A stretch of 43,047 nt of DNA from Bacteroides sp. (GCA_014801225.1 JAAVEO010000037.1:1-43047), one strand, 5' to 3'. Counted from the first letter of the stretch, positions 9,016 to 18,796 are shown. A program made the numbers and translations. The notes: generated by a model from the sequence alone, not told the origin.

Positions 9016-10326
9016 TTATTTGAAGAATTGACGGAAGAGTTTTACGGCATCCAGATGGTCGGAAACCCCGGCTGTCTCTCTGGCGGAATGCATGGCCCAG
9101 ATGGCGTTGCCCATGTCCACACCGGCTATGTCAAGTTGCGAAGTGAGGATATTTCCGAGGGTACTTCCTCCGGCCACATCGGCATGATTCACGAAATACT
9201 GGCATTTTACCCCCGCTTCATTGCAAAGTGAACGGAATACGGCTGCTCCGTGTGCGTCGGTCATGTATTTGCAATTGGCGTTGATTTTTACTACCGGACC
9301 TCCTCCGATAACGGGATGGTTGGTGGGGTCGTATTTCTCGTTATAGTTAGGATGCCATGCGTGTGCGTCATCTGCTGATATCATGAATGTGTGGGCCACG
9401 GCGCGATGGAAGTTCTCAAGAACATTCTCTTTGCCGCCAAGCCGGAGGGAGATACGCTCCATGATATTGCGCAATACGGGGGAATGTGCTCCCTGCTTTG
9501 TGCCGGAGCCTGTCTCTTCATTATCGAAGATAGCCGCGATTCGTGTAGCTTCACAGGGATGTGAGCTTTCGGCGGTAAGAGCCTCTATGGCTCCGAAGGC
9601 CATGGAGAGGTCGTCGATGCGGGCTGATTGGAAATATTGCCCGTCGGCTCCGGTAAGAGAAGCCGGTTCCGCAGGATAGAGACAAAGCTCATAATCGAGT
9701 ATATCCTCCGGCTTGATACCGAGTTCTGCGGCCACGAGCACCTTGACGAGGCCTCCTTTGGATTTGAAATCGGCGATCTCATCGGCTGAATAATAACCCA
9801 TGACGGGTTTCATATCCTTCTGCACTGACAGTGGGTTCCCTTCGTTGACTCCACGGTTGAAGTGGATGGCAAGATGAGGAATTGTAGCCACAGGGCGACG
9901 GAGATCCACGAGATGCGTCTCGGGATGAAGGGCATTTTTGCCGGCTGTCATCACCCTGCCGGAAATTGATAGCGGACGATCAAACCATGTATATAGAATC
10001 ACACCGCCGTATTTCTCAACGTTAAGACTTACTACACCTCCGTCACCATAGATTTCGGCATTCGGTTTGATTTTAAAGCAAGGAGAATCACTATGTGCGG
10101 AAATTATTCTGAAACCGTGGTCGGCGGGGTGTCCGCTTCCTACGACAAAAGCGAATACGGCACTGTCGTTCCTTACGACATAATGTTTACCGCCGGGAAG
10201 TATATCCCAGGCGTCCTCCTGTCGGAGAGGTGTGAAACCTGTGGCTTCAAGTTCGAGGCAGATGGTTTTGACAGCCAGGAAGTTGCAAGTTGAAGCGTCG
10301 AGATTTTTTAGAAGTCGGTTGATCAT
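9016..10326 (-). CDS. M18 family aminopeptidase
   Basis: 436 residues, no signal peptide, so cytoplasmic. The fold and metal site of family M18 are visible: HSDSP (H78), D238 in ARIDDL, the adjacent glutamates E270-E271 in DNEETGSG, SADDAHAWHPNY (318-328), and the C-terminal MHSARE (H413) preceding the family's closing segment. M18 enzymes are dodecameric zinc or cobalt aminopeptidases that trim N-terminal residues, often acidic ones. It lies 16 bases after the DUF5063 gene and is the last gene of the run that starts at malQ or further up. Substrate preference cannot be read from sequence. Confidence 0.95.
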   Translation of the reverse strand: MINRLLKNLDASTCNFLAVKTICLELEATGFTPLRQEDAWDILPGGKHYVVRNDSAVFAFVVGSGHPADHGFRIISAHSDSPCFKIKPNAEIYGDGGVVSLNVEKYGGVILYTWFDRPLSISGRVMTAGKNALHPETHLVDLRRPVATIPHLAIHFNRGVNEGNPLSVQKDMKPVMGYYSADEIADFKSKGGLVKVLVAAELGIKPEDILDYELCLYPAEPASLTGADGQYFQSARIDDLSMAFGAIEALTAESSHPCEATRIAAIFDNEETGSGTKQGAHSPVLRNIMERISLRLGGKENVLENFHRAVAHTFMISADDAHAWHPNYNEKYDPTNHPVIGGGPVVKINANCKYMTDAHGAAVFRSLCNEAGVKCQYFVNHADVAGGSTLGNILTSQLDIAGVDMGNAIWAMHSARETAGVSDHLDAVKLFRQFFK

Positions 10327-10342
10327 CGGTATATTAGTGCGG

Positions 10343-10900
10343 TTAAAGGTTTGATGAATTGTATTTTATATTATTCAGGGGCCTCATCACATTGCAGAGA
10401 GTCTGGCTCCAGTATGCATCGAAATTCTCCCTGCATTCCGAGTATGCTTCGAAGATTGATTCCCCCTCTGATTCCTTCACTACGGAGATGAAGTTGTACA
10501 GAGGTTGGAAAATGTCGGCAAGACCTTCGGCCACAGAGGCGGCGATGGGAGTGTCGCTGTATTTCATGTCCTCTTCGAATGTCTCGAGGAAAGTATCGTC
10601 GGGGCCTAAAAGACTCTCTACGTTTCTTCTGACAGCATCGTAGAAATCTTCGTCTACATATTCCGGCAACACTCCCTCATCGAAACCGGCGGGATTCTCC
10701 AGTTCTGATGTGTCGGGGTCAGTAAATTCGAGATATAATTTCGGGAGCACTCGGGTAATGCGCTCCACGAATTCTGTTTTCTCCATCTCGCGAGCTGTCT
10801 CCAGGAGAGCACAAAACTCAGCTGCTACGGCTGTCACCCGTAGCAACTGGCTTCGATGAAGATTTTCAATATTTTCGATATAATCGTTTTCCATATACAC
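10343..10900 (-). CDS. DUF5063 family protein
   Basis: 185 residues, acidic, no signal peptide or membrane segment. The pattern (a helical N-terminus ending in VTAVAAEFCALLE, then VLPKLYLEFTDPDT, and a conserved DEDFYDAVR helix) matches my recollection of the Bacteroidota family DUF5063, whose function is unknown. It starts 13 bases after the malQ stop and ends 16 bases before the aminopeptidase, so it is co-transcribed with both. ATG codons at 10900 and 10894 are both possible starts. The family call is from memory and is moderately secure. Confidence 0.75.
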   Translation of the reverse strand: MYMENDYIENIENLHRSQLLRVTAVAAEFCALLETAREMEKTEFVERITRVLPKLYLEFTDPDTSELENPAGFDEGVLPEYVDEDFYDAVRRNVESLLGPDDTFLETFEEDMKYSDTPIAASVAEGLADIFQPLYNFISVVKESEGESIFEAYSECRENFDAYWSQTLCNVMRPLNNIKYNSSNL

Positions 10901-10913
10901 GTATGGGGATTAT

Positions 10914-13595
10914 TTATCTGTGGCTCCCTCTTATGAGTTGACGCAGACAAGCATTGAAGTCGTCGGAGTCATTGAGGGTGCGGAGTGTTATGTGCATTCG
11001 GTAGCGCCAATAATGGTGAGGATTGGCAGGATTGTTGATTTGTTCCTCAGCCGGATTTTTACGGCGTAGCGTAGGATCCATGCTTAGCCAGTCCTGAAGC
11101 GGAAGTATGCAGAGCATGGAAGGTGAAGCAAGATGAAGCTCCACGATACGATTGCAAATCCATGGTTCGGCGAAGTGAGGAGCATCCCCGTGCTCACCGA
11201 GCACATTATTATAGAAACGCTGTGCCAGACCGTGGTCTTCTTCCCACCAGGCACGTATGCCCCCCATATCATGGGTGGATGTAGTGCAGACGCTATAGTA
11301 AGGATAGCTCCATGTATTGCCGAATTCCGAAGCAGGGTCCTTTGGCATACGTTGTATTTCCAGACTGAGAATCTCGAGATTGTGCATCACGTGGGGCACG
11401 CAATCAGGAATCATACCCAAATCCTCGGCGCAACATAGCATCTTGGTGCTGTCGATGAGGGGTGGAAGTTTCCACATAGCTTTTCCATACCAGAAGTCGT
11501 TGTGGCGATGGTAGAAGAAGTCTACATACAGACGGTCGAATGCCTGTTTCTGACTGTCGTCAAGTGCACGGTACTGATACGTGAATTGTCCCGCTATACG
11601 GGGATGATAATGGCCACGGTGATAGGGATCTTCTATGAAGAGAACGTCATCAATGAGTCCGAAGAATGTGTCGCGGAGATTACGGTTGGCCTCTGTATCT
11701 TCCTTTTGGGCGAAATATTTCTCCACTTTAGCCTGTGTATTGATGAAATCGCGGAGTTCCCATCTTCCGCCTCCGAGCGGTGTGAGAAAGTCGCGTTTCA
11801 CTTCCTCAGTACGCTCTCCGAAGAAGTCACCGAGCATCCAGTCGAAGATGTATGGACGTGTCATCACATCCGGATTAATCCAAAATCCGAAACTATTTCT
11901 CAGCTCATCGGCGGAGAAGGGGAGAGCCGGGTTGAAATATCCGAGCAGTCCGTGGCGTGCATCGATGGGAATCTGCCAGATTCGGAAGAATCCGAGAATA
12001 TGATCGATACGATATGCATCGAAATACTCCGCCATTTTACGGAAACGAGCTTTCCACCATGCAAATCCATCGTGGGCCATCTCGTCCCAGTTATAGGTGG
12101 GGAATCCCCAATTCTGTCCCAGTGTGGAGAATGCGTCGGGAGGAGCGCCGGCCTGACAATCCATATTGAAGAGGCGTGGATCGCGCCAGGCGTCCACACT
12201 GTCGCGTCCGATACCGATAGGAATATCTCCCTTGAGTACTACTCCATGCTGATGTGCGTAATCGCGTACTTCCCGAAGCTGGCGGTCAAGATGATATTGA
12301 ATGAAGTAATGAAGTCCGGTTTCCACAGGATGATACTCCATATATGTCTTTACCTTATCTTCATCATAAATGGCCATATCCCCCCAAAGGGTATGGTCGG
12401 AGGTATGATGCTCGTCGCGTAAGGCACACCATACTGCGTAGGGTCGCAACCAATATTCGTTACGCTCTACGAATTGTCGGTAGTCATCCGTATTAACGGT
12501 CGCTTCGCCGGTCTCTGAATAGATTTCACGAAGATACTCGAATTTACCTTGCGTCACTCGTTCATAATCTATCTCCGGAAGAGCATTCAATTCCTGCCCG
12601 AGCCGCTTGAAATATTCACGGCGGTTCTTATCGCGCAGACGTCCCACCTGCTCAAGACGAAGGAACATGGGATGCAACGCGAAAGTGGAGTTTGCACTAT
12701 AAGGGTAGGAATCTACCCAGGTATGTGTCTTTGTCGTGTCGTTGACGGGGAGAGTCTGAAGAACTTTCTGTCCGGTAGTCACACACCAGTCCACCATCTC
12801 CTTGAGATCGGCGAAGTCGCCCACGCCGAAATCTTCTTCACTACGCAAAGCAAAGACGGGTATGGCTGTGCCGGCCCCTTTCCAATCCGTGCGGGGATTG
12901 GCGAATGTGAGGGCGTCGAGCACTACCGCTTCTCCTTCTTTGTCGGCTTTCAGTCCGCATTCTCGGTTGTCACGAGCTTCCCATACTTTGGGCTCGAGAG
13001 TCTCGGCATCGAGAATCACGAATTTGTACTGGAAAGGAGTCTTGAGAGAGCCACAAGGAATATTTGCTTCCCATAAGGGGAAACGCGCATCGTTCATGCG
13101 GATAGCCTGACGGGGATCCCAATTTCCTAAAGCTTCCCCTTCTCCTGCTATGGCAACCACCTCATCGGGTTGCACCATCGGGGCAAAAACCCGAATATTC
13201 AGCTGTCCGGGGTATAGACGTAGTGGCTGATCGCGATGACTGCGGTGAAGCATACCATCCACGAATGCGGATGAATAATATGGTTTGTCACCGGGCATTT
13301 CGCTCCAGAGGTCAAACACGTCGATGCTTTTCAGTCCGGAAGCAGAGAGGTCGAGAGTATGGTGTTCGCCCCATTCAAACCTCCAAGGCGTATGGTCGGC
13401 CTTTACCACAAAGCGGTAACGCAGATGCTTTACGGAATCCGGAAGGTCTACTGAAAGTGACCATTTCCCCGGAGCAGTCATATTCATCTCCGGCGCCTTG
13501 GCCGGATCGGAGTCGCCGAGAAGAGGGTGATCGCCATATACCGAAAGCGATTCTCCCCAGCGAGTGTGATAGGATATATTGAACGAGATCTTCAT
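10914..13595 (-). CDS. malQ: 4-alpha-glucanotransferase (GH77) with two N-terminal starch-binding modules
   Basis: 893 residues, no signal peptide, so cytoplasmic. Two CBM20-like modules occupy about 1-110 (FNISYHTRWGESLSVYGDHP) and 125-235 (IRVFAPMVQPDEVVAIAGEG, then LGNWDPRQAIRM). The GH77 barrel follows from about 240 (GTAIPVFALRSEEDFGVGDF). Catalytic landmarks are visible: the nucleophile Asp in DAYRIDHILGFFRIWQIP, the acid/base Glu in CCAEDLGMIPD, and the third Asp in STHDMGG. The enzyme disproportionates maltooligosaccharides in glycogen and starch use. This long layout with CBM20 modules is usual for Bacteroidales. It starts 59 bases after nrdJ. Confidence 0.95.
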   Translation of the reverse strand: MKISFNISYHTRWGESLSVYGDHPLLGDSDPAKAPEMNMTAPGKWSLSVDLPDSVKHLRYRFVVKADHTPWRFEWGEHHTLDLSASGLKSIDVFDLWSEMPGDKPYYSSAFVDGMLHRSHRDQPLRLYPGQLNIRVFAPMVQPDEVVAIAGEGEALGNWDPRQAIRMNDARFPLWEANIPCGSLKTPFQYKFVILDAETLEPKVWEARDNRECGLKADKEGEAVVLDALTFANPRTDWKGAGTAIPVFALRSEEDFGVGDFADLKEMVDWCVTTGQKVLQTLPVNDTTKTHTWVDSYPYSANSTFALHPMFLRLEQVGRLRDKNRREYFKRLGQELNALPEIDYERVTQGKFEYLREIYSETGEATVNTDDYRQFVERNEYWLRPYAVWCALRDEHHTSDHTLWGDMAIYDEDKVKTYMEYHPVETGLHYFIQYHLDRQLREVRDYAHQHGVVLKGDIPIGIGRDSVDAWRDPRLFNMDCQAGAPPDAFSTLGQNWGFPTYNWDEMAHDGFAWWKARFRKMAEYFDAYRIDHILGFFRIWQIPIDARHGLLGYFNPALPFSADELRNSFGFWINPDVMTRPYIFDWMLGDFFGERTEEVKRDFLTPLGGGRWELRDFINTQAKVEKYFAQKEDTEANRNLRDTFFGLIDDVLFIEDPYHRGHYHPRIAGQFTYQYRALDDSQKQAFDRLYVDFFYHRHNDFWYGKAMWKLPPLIDSTKMLCCAEDLGMIPDCVPHVMHNLEILSLEIQRMPKDPASEFGNTWSYPYYSVCTTSTHDMGGIRAWWEEDHGLAQRFYNNVLGEHGDAPHFAEPWICNRIVELHLASPSMLCILPLQDWLSMDPTLRRKNPAEEQINNPANPHHYWRYRMHITLRTLNDSDDFNACLRQLIRGSHR

Positions 13596-13654
13596 GTATA
13601 GAGCTTTATTTAGTTAAAACAAATTCAGCGGCCGATATGTTCGTGAGAATAATG

Positions 13655-16213
13655 TTATCCGCACTTGGATGTGCCGCAGGTTGTACAGATCAGACACCCT
13701 TCCTGATAGATGAGGGTCTCGGCCCCACAGTGCGGACACTTTTGGCCCTTGGCATTGGTGCCATTGGGTATGTATTTCTTCAGTGCGCGTTCCACACCGT
13801 TCTTCCATGTGTTGATGCTTGTGGAATCAAGTTCGAGACCACCTACAAGTTTCAACACTTGATCAATGGGCATACCATAACGTAAGACACCGCTGATAAG
13901 CTTGGCATAATTCCAAAACTCGGGATTGAACTTGTCACTGAGCCCTTCGATTGTGGTCTTATAGCCGCGCTTATTGATAAACTGGAAGTCATAGCGCTTG
14001 CGCCCTTTGTCGTCCACGGCCTTGATAATCTTTCCATGACTTACGCTTTTCGGACAGAAGATACCATCCTCGTCATCGGCAAGACCTGTAAAAATTTCAT
14101 AAGGTTTTCCATCCACGAGCCCTACAAACGCAATCCATTTCTCCTTATTATTCTGGAATCTCACCACATCCGCCTCGAGCTCTATGGGGCGCTTGATCAC
14201 ATGCTCCGGACTTTTGATGAGTCCTTTTTCTTTGTTTTCACTCTTCTTCACAGCCTCGAGCACATTATTGCGTGATCCATCTCTATAGATGGTACATCCC
14301 TTGCATCCCGACTCCCAAGCTTCCATATAGAGACGGCCCACCAGCTCTTCGCTCACATCTGCAGGAAGATTGATAGTCACCGATATGGAATGGTCCACCC
14401 ATTTCTGGACGGCACCCTGCATCTTCACCTTCTCCAACCAATCCACATCGTTGGCAGTAGCCTTGTAGTAGGGGGAGCGGGCCACGAGATCTTCCAATTC
14501 CTCTGTACTCATATTCTTTCGCACTTCAATCCCGTTGACACGCATCCATTCTACGAATTTATGATGATATACGATATACTCCTCGAAAGCATCCCCTACA
14601 TCGTCGATAAAATCGATTGAGGCTTCGGGGTCGTTGGGGTTGACCTTGCGGCGACGTTTGTAGACGGGCATGAATACTGGCTCTATGCCTGATGAAGTCT
14701 GTGTCATTATGGATGTGGTGCCGGTAGGCGCGATGGTCAGACAGGCGATATTGCGGCGCCCGTGCTTCACCATGCGCTCATATAGATCCGGGTCGGCTTC
14801 ACGAAGGCGTCGGATATAGGGATTATTCTTCTCGCGCTCGGCGTCATATACCTCAAACGCACCTCGCTCAGTAGCCATATCTACTGATGCGCTGTAATAT
14901 GCCAGTGCCAATTCGCGATGTACGCGGGAGGAAAACTCCGTAGCCTCCGGTGTTCCGTAGCGAAGCCCGAGGGCCGCGAGCATATCTCCTTCAGCTGTAG
15001 TGCCGCAGCCTGTGCGACGCCCGCGAAGTGTCTTCTCTCTAATCTTATTCCAAAGATTGAGTTCTGTATTTTTCACCTCGGAAGTCTCGGGATCACTCGC
15101 GATTTTACTTATGATGGCCTCGATCTTCTCCATTTCCAGATCGATGATGTCATCCATGATGCGCTGGGCTTTACCCATGTGTGTGCGGAAAAGTTCGAAG
15201 TCAAACTCCGCCTGCGGAGTGAAAGGATTCTTCACATAGCTGTAAAGATTGATAGCTACAAGACGGCAACTGTCGTAAGGACAGAGGGGAATTTCGCCAC
15301 AGGGGTTGGTGGAGATGGTCTGGAATCCGAGGTCCGCATAACAGTCGGGTACGCTCTCCCGAGTGATTGTATCCCAGAACAGAATACCGGGTTCGGCACT
15401 CTTCCAAGCGTTGTGTACTATTTTATTCCATAGAGCAGCGGCCTCGATATCCTTCTCTACAATGGGTGTCGCGCTATCTACAGGATACGCCTGACGATAC
15501 ATTCCTCCGGTCTTGGCAGCCTGCATAAAGGCATCATCGATTCGTACAGATACGTTTGCTCCTGTCACCTTCCCTTCAGTCATCTTCGCATCGATGAAGC
15601 TTTCCGAATCGGGATGCTTTATGCTGACGGAAAGCATAAGAGCGCCGCGACGTCCGTCCTGGGCCACTTCGCGGGTGGAATTGCTATAACGCTCCATGAA
15701 GGGCACAAGACCTGTAGAAGTAAGCGCCGAATTCTTCACGGGGCTCCCTTTCGGACGGATATGGCTGAGATCGTGACCTACGCCGCCACGACGTTTCATA
15801 AGTTGCACCTGTTCTTCATCGATCTTGATGATGCCGCCGTAGGAGTCCGGTTTGCCGTCAAGTCCGATCACAAAGCAATTTGAGAGCGATCCCACCTGGA
15901 AAGGATTGCCGATACCGGCCATAGGACTACCTTGAGGCACAATATACCTGAAACCACTAAGAAGCTCGAAAATCTCGGCTTCGGTCATGGGGTTGGGATA
16001 TTTGGCCTCGATGCGTGCCAACTCGCCGGCGAGACGATGGTGCATATCATCAGGAGTCCTCTCATAAAGATTCCCGAAAGAATCCTTGAGAGCATATTTG
16101 GAAGTCCATACTCGGGCAGCGAGCTCGTCGCCTTTGAAGTATTCGAGCGTAGCCTTGTAAGCCTCATCGTATGTATACGTAGGCCGTTCAAGCGTTTGAG
16201 TGGAATTGCTCAT
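13655..16213 (-). CDS. nrdJ: Adenosylcobalamin-dependent (class II) ribonucleotide reductase
   Basis: 852 residues. Active-site features: the reducible cysteine in SNCFVIG (C113), the central NPCGEIPLCPYDSCRL block with N303, C305 and E307, the GCGTTAEGDM segment, and IAPTGTTSIM. The C-terminus carries a zinc-ribbon-like block with CPHCG, CTTCG and a final KCG, the redox-shuttle tail of this B12-dependent type. It reduces ribonucleotides to deoxyribonucleotides without oxygen and without an NrdB partner. The gene starts 49 bases after the nitroreductase stop. No cobalamin riboswitch can fit in that gap and I saw none upstream of the operon. Confidence 0.95.
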   Translation of the reverse strand: MSNSTQTLERPTYTYDEAYKATLEYFKGDELAARVWTSKYALKDSFGNLYERTPDDMHHRLAGELARIEAKYPNPMTEAEIFELLSGFRYIVPQGSPMAGIGNPFQVGSLSNCFVIGLDGKPDSYGGIIKIDEEQVQLMKRRGGVGHDLSHIRPKGSPVKNSALTSTGLVPFMERYSNSTREVAQDGRRGALMLSVSIKHPDSESFIDAKMTEGKVTGANVSVRIDDAFMQAAKTGGMYRQAYPVDSATPIVEKDIEAAALWNKIVHNAWKSAEPGILFWDTITRESVPDCYADLGFQTISTNPCGEIPLCPYDSCRLVAINLYSYVKNPFTPQAEFDFELFRTHMGKAQRIMDDIIDLEMEKIEAIISKIASDPETSEVKNTELNLWNKIREKTLRGRRTGCGTTAEGDMLAALGLRYGTPEATEFSSRVHRELALAYYSASVDMATERGAFEVYDAEREKNNPYIRRLREADPDLYERMVKHGRRNIACLTIAPTGTTSIMTQTSSGIEPVFMPVYKRRRKVNPNDPEASIDFIDDVGDAFEEYIVYHHKFVEWMRVNGIEVRKNMSTEELEDLVARSPYYKATANDVDWLEKVKMQGAVQKWVDHSISVTINLPADVSEELVGRLYMEAWESGCKGCTIYRDGSRNNVLEAVKKSENKEKGLIKSPEHVIKRPIELEADVVRFQNNKEKWIAFVGLVDGKPYEIFTGLADDEDGIFCPKSVSHGKIIKAVDDKGRKRYDFQFINKRGYKTTIEGLSDKFNPEFWNYAKLISGVLRYGMPIDQVLKLVGGLELDSTSINTWKNGVERALKKYIPNGTNAKGQKCPHCGAETLIYQEGCLICTTCGTSKCG

Positions 16214-16262
16214 AATTGGTTGAGGGTAAAAGTTTTATTGTTGTTCTGGATGGTGATTCGTT

Positions 16263-17018
16263 TTATTTCAGAAATCCTTTTTTACGCAGTGTCTCTGCGA
16301 AGGAACGGGAGAAATCCTCATTCAAGGAGCGAGGATAGCGACAATCGCAGAACACCTGTGCCAAAGTTTTCTTTCCGCTCTCTGCTATATATTTCGCATT
16401 GTCGGGGAAGTCATCCTTAGCCTTGAAGAGCTCTATTATTTCCTCATCGGAATCTTTGCGATATTTCTCTTTGTGCATCACTGCTTTCAGCGGAAGACGC
16501 TCCACAAGGGGAGGCTCCTCTGCAGGCCAACCTACTGTCAGACATGCCACCGGTATAGTAAGGTCGGGGAGCTCGAGAATCTCGGCAATTTTGTCGGCAT
16601 TGTAGAGCACTGTCCCGAGCCAGCAGGTGCCGAGGCCTTCCATTTCGGCAATCGTTACAATCTGCTGGGCATATATAATGGCATCGGTTGCGGCATTAAG
16701 GAAAGAGAGGGGATTGTCAAACCCCGGATCAGCATCGCTGAGCTTACACCAACGTGTGAAGCGGTTGAAATCGGCGCATATAGTCAGCAACGCCGAACAT
16801 CCCGCCACGGTAGGCTGGTTGAAATGAGTTGGAGCAATAAGTTTTTTCATCTCCGGATCACGGTTTACTACGACTGAATACAACTGCATGTTCCCGCATG
16901 TCGGTGCTCGCATGGCGCGCTCGAGGATATTTTCCAGAAGTTCATCGCTCACCGGTCGGTCGGCATAACGGCGTATGGTACGCCTGGTTGCGAAATAATC
17001 TTCATTAGGATTGCTCAT
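16263..17018 (-). CDS. Nitroreductase family FMN oxidoreductase
   Basis: 251 residues, cytoplasmic. The N-terminal FMN-binding pattern FATRRTIRRYADRPV, the APTCGNMQLYSVVV segment, the AEMEGLGTCWLG motif and the VACLTVGWPAEEPP block identify the nitroreductase superfamily (NfsB/NfsA-like fold). Physiological substrates vary (flavin, quinone, nitro compounds) and cannot be read here. The C-terminal half carries an extension with ETLRKKGFLK at the end, as in several anaerobe members. It starts 13 bases after the AraC-type regulator gene, so that regulator probably controls it. Confidence 0.92.
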   Translation of the reverse strand: MSNPNEDYFATRRTIRRYADRPVSDELLENILERAMRAPTCGNMQLYSVVVNRDPEMKKLIAPTHFNQPTVAGCSALLTICADFNRFTRWCKLSDADPGFDNPLSFLNAATDAIIYAQQIVTIAEMEGLGTCWLGTVLYNADKIAEILELPDLTIPVACLTVGWPAEEPPLVERLPLKAVMHKEKYRKDSDEEIIELFKAKDDFPDNAKYIAESGKKTLAQVFCDCRYPRSLNEDFSRSFAETLRKKGFLK

Positions 17019-17031
17019 TGCTTATATCTTT

Positions 17032-17904
17032 TTATTTGTTTCTGAATTCCTTGGGAGAAAGCCCTGTCTTTTTCTTAAAATATTTCCCGAAGAAACTTTG
17101 GGATGGGAAATTAAGTTCGTCGGCTATCTGCTGAATATTCAGATTCGATGATTTGAGAAGCACTTTCGCTTCGAGAATTACGAATCGCTCTATCCATTCT
17201 ACGGCCGAAACGCCTGTTTGGGTCTTTATTGTCCGTGAGAGATGCTTGGGAGTTATCTCCAGTTGTTCGGCATAGAAATCCAGAAAACGTTCGTACTTGA
17301 AATTCTGTTTCACGAGTGTCATGAAACGGTCAGACAGACGTCCGTGTGTGGTTGGCAATTCCTGAAGGAAATAATCGTATATCTTCCATCCTGTCTGATA
17401 GAAGAACTGCATCATGGCGAAGACAAGAGCGTTGAACTGATGAATATTGTCAGAATCCGAAATTACTTCTTCGATCTTATCATACAGCTTTTCAAATGCC
17501 GGCACGGTTTTGGGATCAAGTGGCACTACCGGACGACATGTGGCTATATTGAATGCCGGCATATCGTTGGCACATACGAATAGGGCGTCGGTGAGTTTCT
17601 TCGACATTACAATGCAGATTGCTTCAAAATCCTTACTTATGAATTGCGGTTGCAGGATATGGCTTTGTCGTATATTCACCAATGCCGGCCCTTTTATATC
17701 GTAGTTCACCAGACTTATATCCGCCTTGCACTCTCCGCGCTTCACGAAAATAGATGTTGATGCGGAAAACTTCACGGGGTCGCTGAATGTAGCCAGCATC
17801 TCTGCTGTCACGTCCCTGATGAGGAAGCAATCCGCATTGAATATATCCGAGATGCTTTTATGTCCGGGCACAAGCCTATCATCGTACGAATACATGGTGT
17901 TCAT
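17032..17904 (-). CDS. AraC family transcriptional regulator
   Basis: 290 residues. The last 100 form a double helix-turn-helix AraC domain: FLDFYAEQLEITPKHLSRTI, then TGVSAVEWIERFVILEAKVLL, IQQIADELNFPSQSFFGKYF and a closing KTGLSPKEFRNK. The first 160 residues look like the cupin-type sensor half (FVKRGECKADISLVNYDIKG) without an obvious ligand signature. It has its own promoter at 17998-18029 and is the first gene of a run reading into the nitroreductase and possibly nrdJ. In gut Bacteroidales such AraC-nitroreductase pairs are common; the inducer is unknown. Confidence 0.93.
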   Translation of the reverse strand: MNTMYSYDDRLVPGHKSISDIFNADCFLIRDVTAEMLATFSDPVKFSASTSIFVKRGECKADISLVNYDIKGPALVNIRQSHILQPQFISKDFEAICIVMSKKLTDALFVCANDMPAFNIATCRPVVPLDPKTVPAFEKLYDKIEEVISDSDNIHQFNALVFAMMQFFYQTGWKIYDYFLQELPTTHGRLSDRFMTLVKQNFKYERFLDFYAEQLEITPKHLSRTIKTQTGVSAVEWIERFVILEAKVLLKSSNLNIQQIADELNFPSQSFFGKYFKKKTGLSPKEFRNK

Positions 17905-17997
17905 GAAGTGAAGGGTGGTTAATTCGTTGGTTTATCAGTGCCTTGATATGAAAGCGGAAAAACTGTTGCTTGTAGTCCTCCATAACGCAGGCGAGTG

Positions 17998-18029
17998 CAA
18001 AATTAATAAATTGAAAAATATTTTGCAAA
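17998..18029 (-). promoter_or_regulatory. Promoter of the araC-nitroreductase operon
   Basis: On the minus strand: TTTG (complement of 18026-18029), 20 bases, TAATTTTG (complement of 17998-18005), a full consensus match. The leader is about 85 bases. The same 190-base gap also serves the divergent plus-strand gene at 18095, for which I see no clean -7 box. Confidence 0.75.
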
Positions 18030-18094
18030 TCAATGTGTTTTGCCGCAACCAAATAGACCGAACCTTGTTATAAGATTAAAAAATTCACAAAGCT

Positions 18095-18796
18095 ATGTCT
18101 GACCTCTTGATTTACCTTTTGGTTTCCGTTGTGTTGCTGGTAGCTGCCTTCGGAATTGTAAAGAACCTTAGAAGTGATTCTGATAAGTCTCGTAAGACTC
18201 ACGAATCCCGTATCGATGCTATGCGTAAGGCTGCTGTATCTCACCCTGTGCACAGTCGTTTGGAACATGCTGAAAATCTAAAGTCCACTCCCTCTGCAAC
18301 AATGGTATCTACGGCCGAGTCAGCCACTCGCGCTCTTATCGGTGATGAGATATTCGAGACTATGAAGGTGACTGTTTCCAATCTTCTCGAGCATCATAAG
18401 ACTGACAAGAGCCTCACTATTTCTCTGACTTCCGGATGTGAGTCACGTCAGGCAGCGCGTGTGCTCCATTCTCTTCTTCCGGGTGATGAACTTTGCCTTC
18501 GCAGAAATGTAGAGTGCGGTCTGGAGCTTGTGGATGTGTATGCCGCCGGTTTCCGTATCGGTCGTCTTGTCCTCGGGGATGCTGAAAGAGCTTTCAATAT
18601 CATGCGCAGATCGGAGGTTACCGGTGTGTATGTGGCTGAGCAGAACTGTTACGGCGAATGTTCCGGAGTAGATATGAAGATTATCCTTTTCTTCTCCCCG
18701 AGAGTCGCGTTTGAGACAATGGAGGCGGAAGAGCAGGAGGCTCCATATAAGATTACTGTCGGTGGCACAAAGCCCATCGTATTATTCCAAAATTAA
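18095..18796 (+). CDS. Membrane-anchored protein with a HIRAN-like C-terminal domain
   Basis: 233 residues. Residues 4-22 form one hydrophobic segment (LLIYLLVSVVLLVAAFGIV) followed by a basic, charged stretch, so the bulk should face the cytoplasm. Residues 25-105 are hydrophilic and probably flexible. Residues about 108-201 have the spacing of a HIRAN domain: LLPGDELCLRRN, a short loop, VDVYAAGFRIGRLVLGDAER, then VTGVYVAEQN and a final strand MKIILFF. HIRAN modules bind DNA ends in helicases or occur alone in bacteria. This match is by eye and needs a profile search. It stands alone, divergent from the araC operon, and ends at a bidirectional terminator. No family is claimed for the whole protein. 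Confidence 0.72.
   Translation: MSDLLIYLLVSVVLLVAAFGIVKNLRSDSDKSRKTHESRIDAMRKAAVSHPVHSRLEHAENLKSTPSATMVSTAESATRALIGDEIFETMKVTVSNLLEHHKTDKSLTISLTSGCESRQAARVLHSLLPGDELCLRRNVECGLELVDVYAAGFRIGRLVLGDAERAFNIMRRSEVTGVYVAEQNCYGECSGVDMKIILFFSPRVAFETMEAEEQEAPYKITVGGTKPIVLFQN

Noticed and set aside
16214..16262. Cobalamin riboswitch in front of nrdJ
   Set aside because: The gap is only 49 bases and no B12-box-like sequence was seen.
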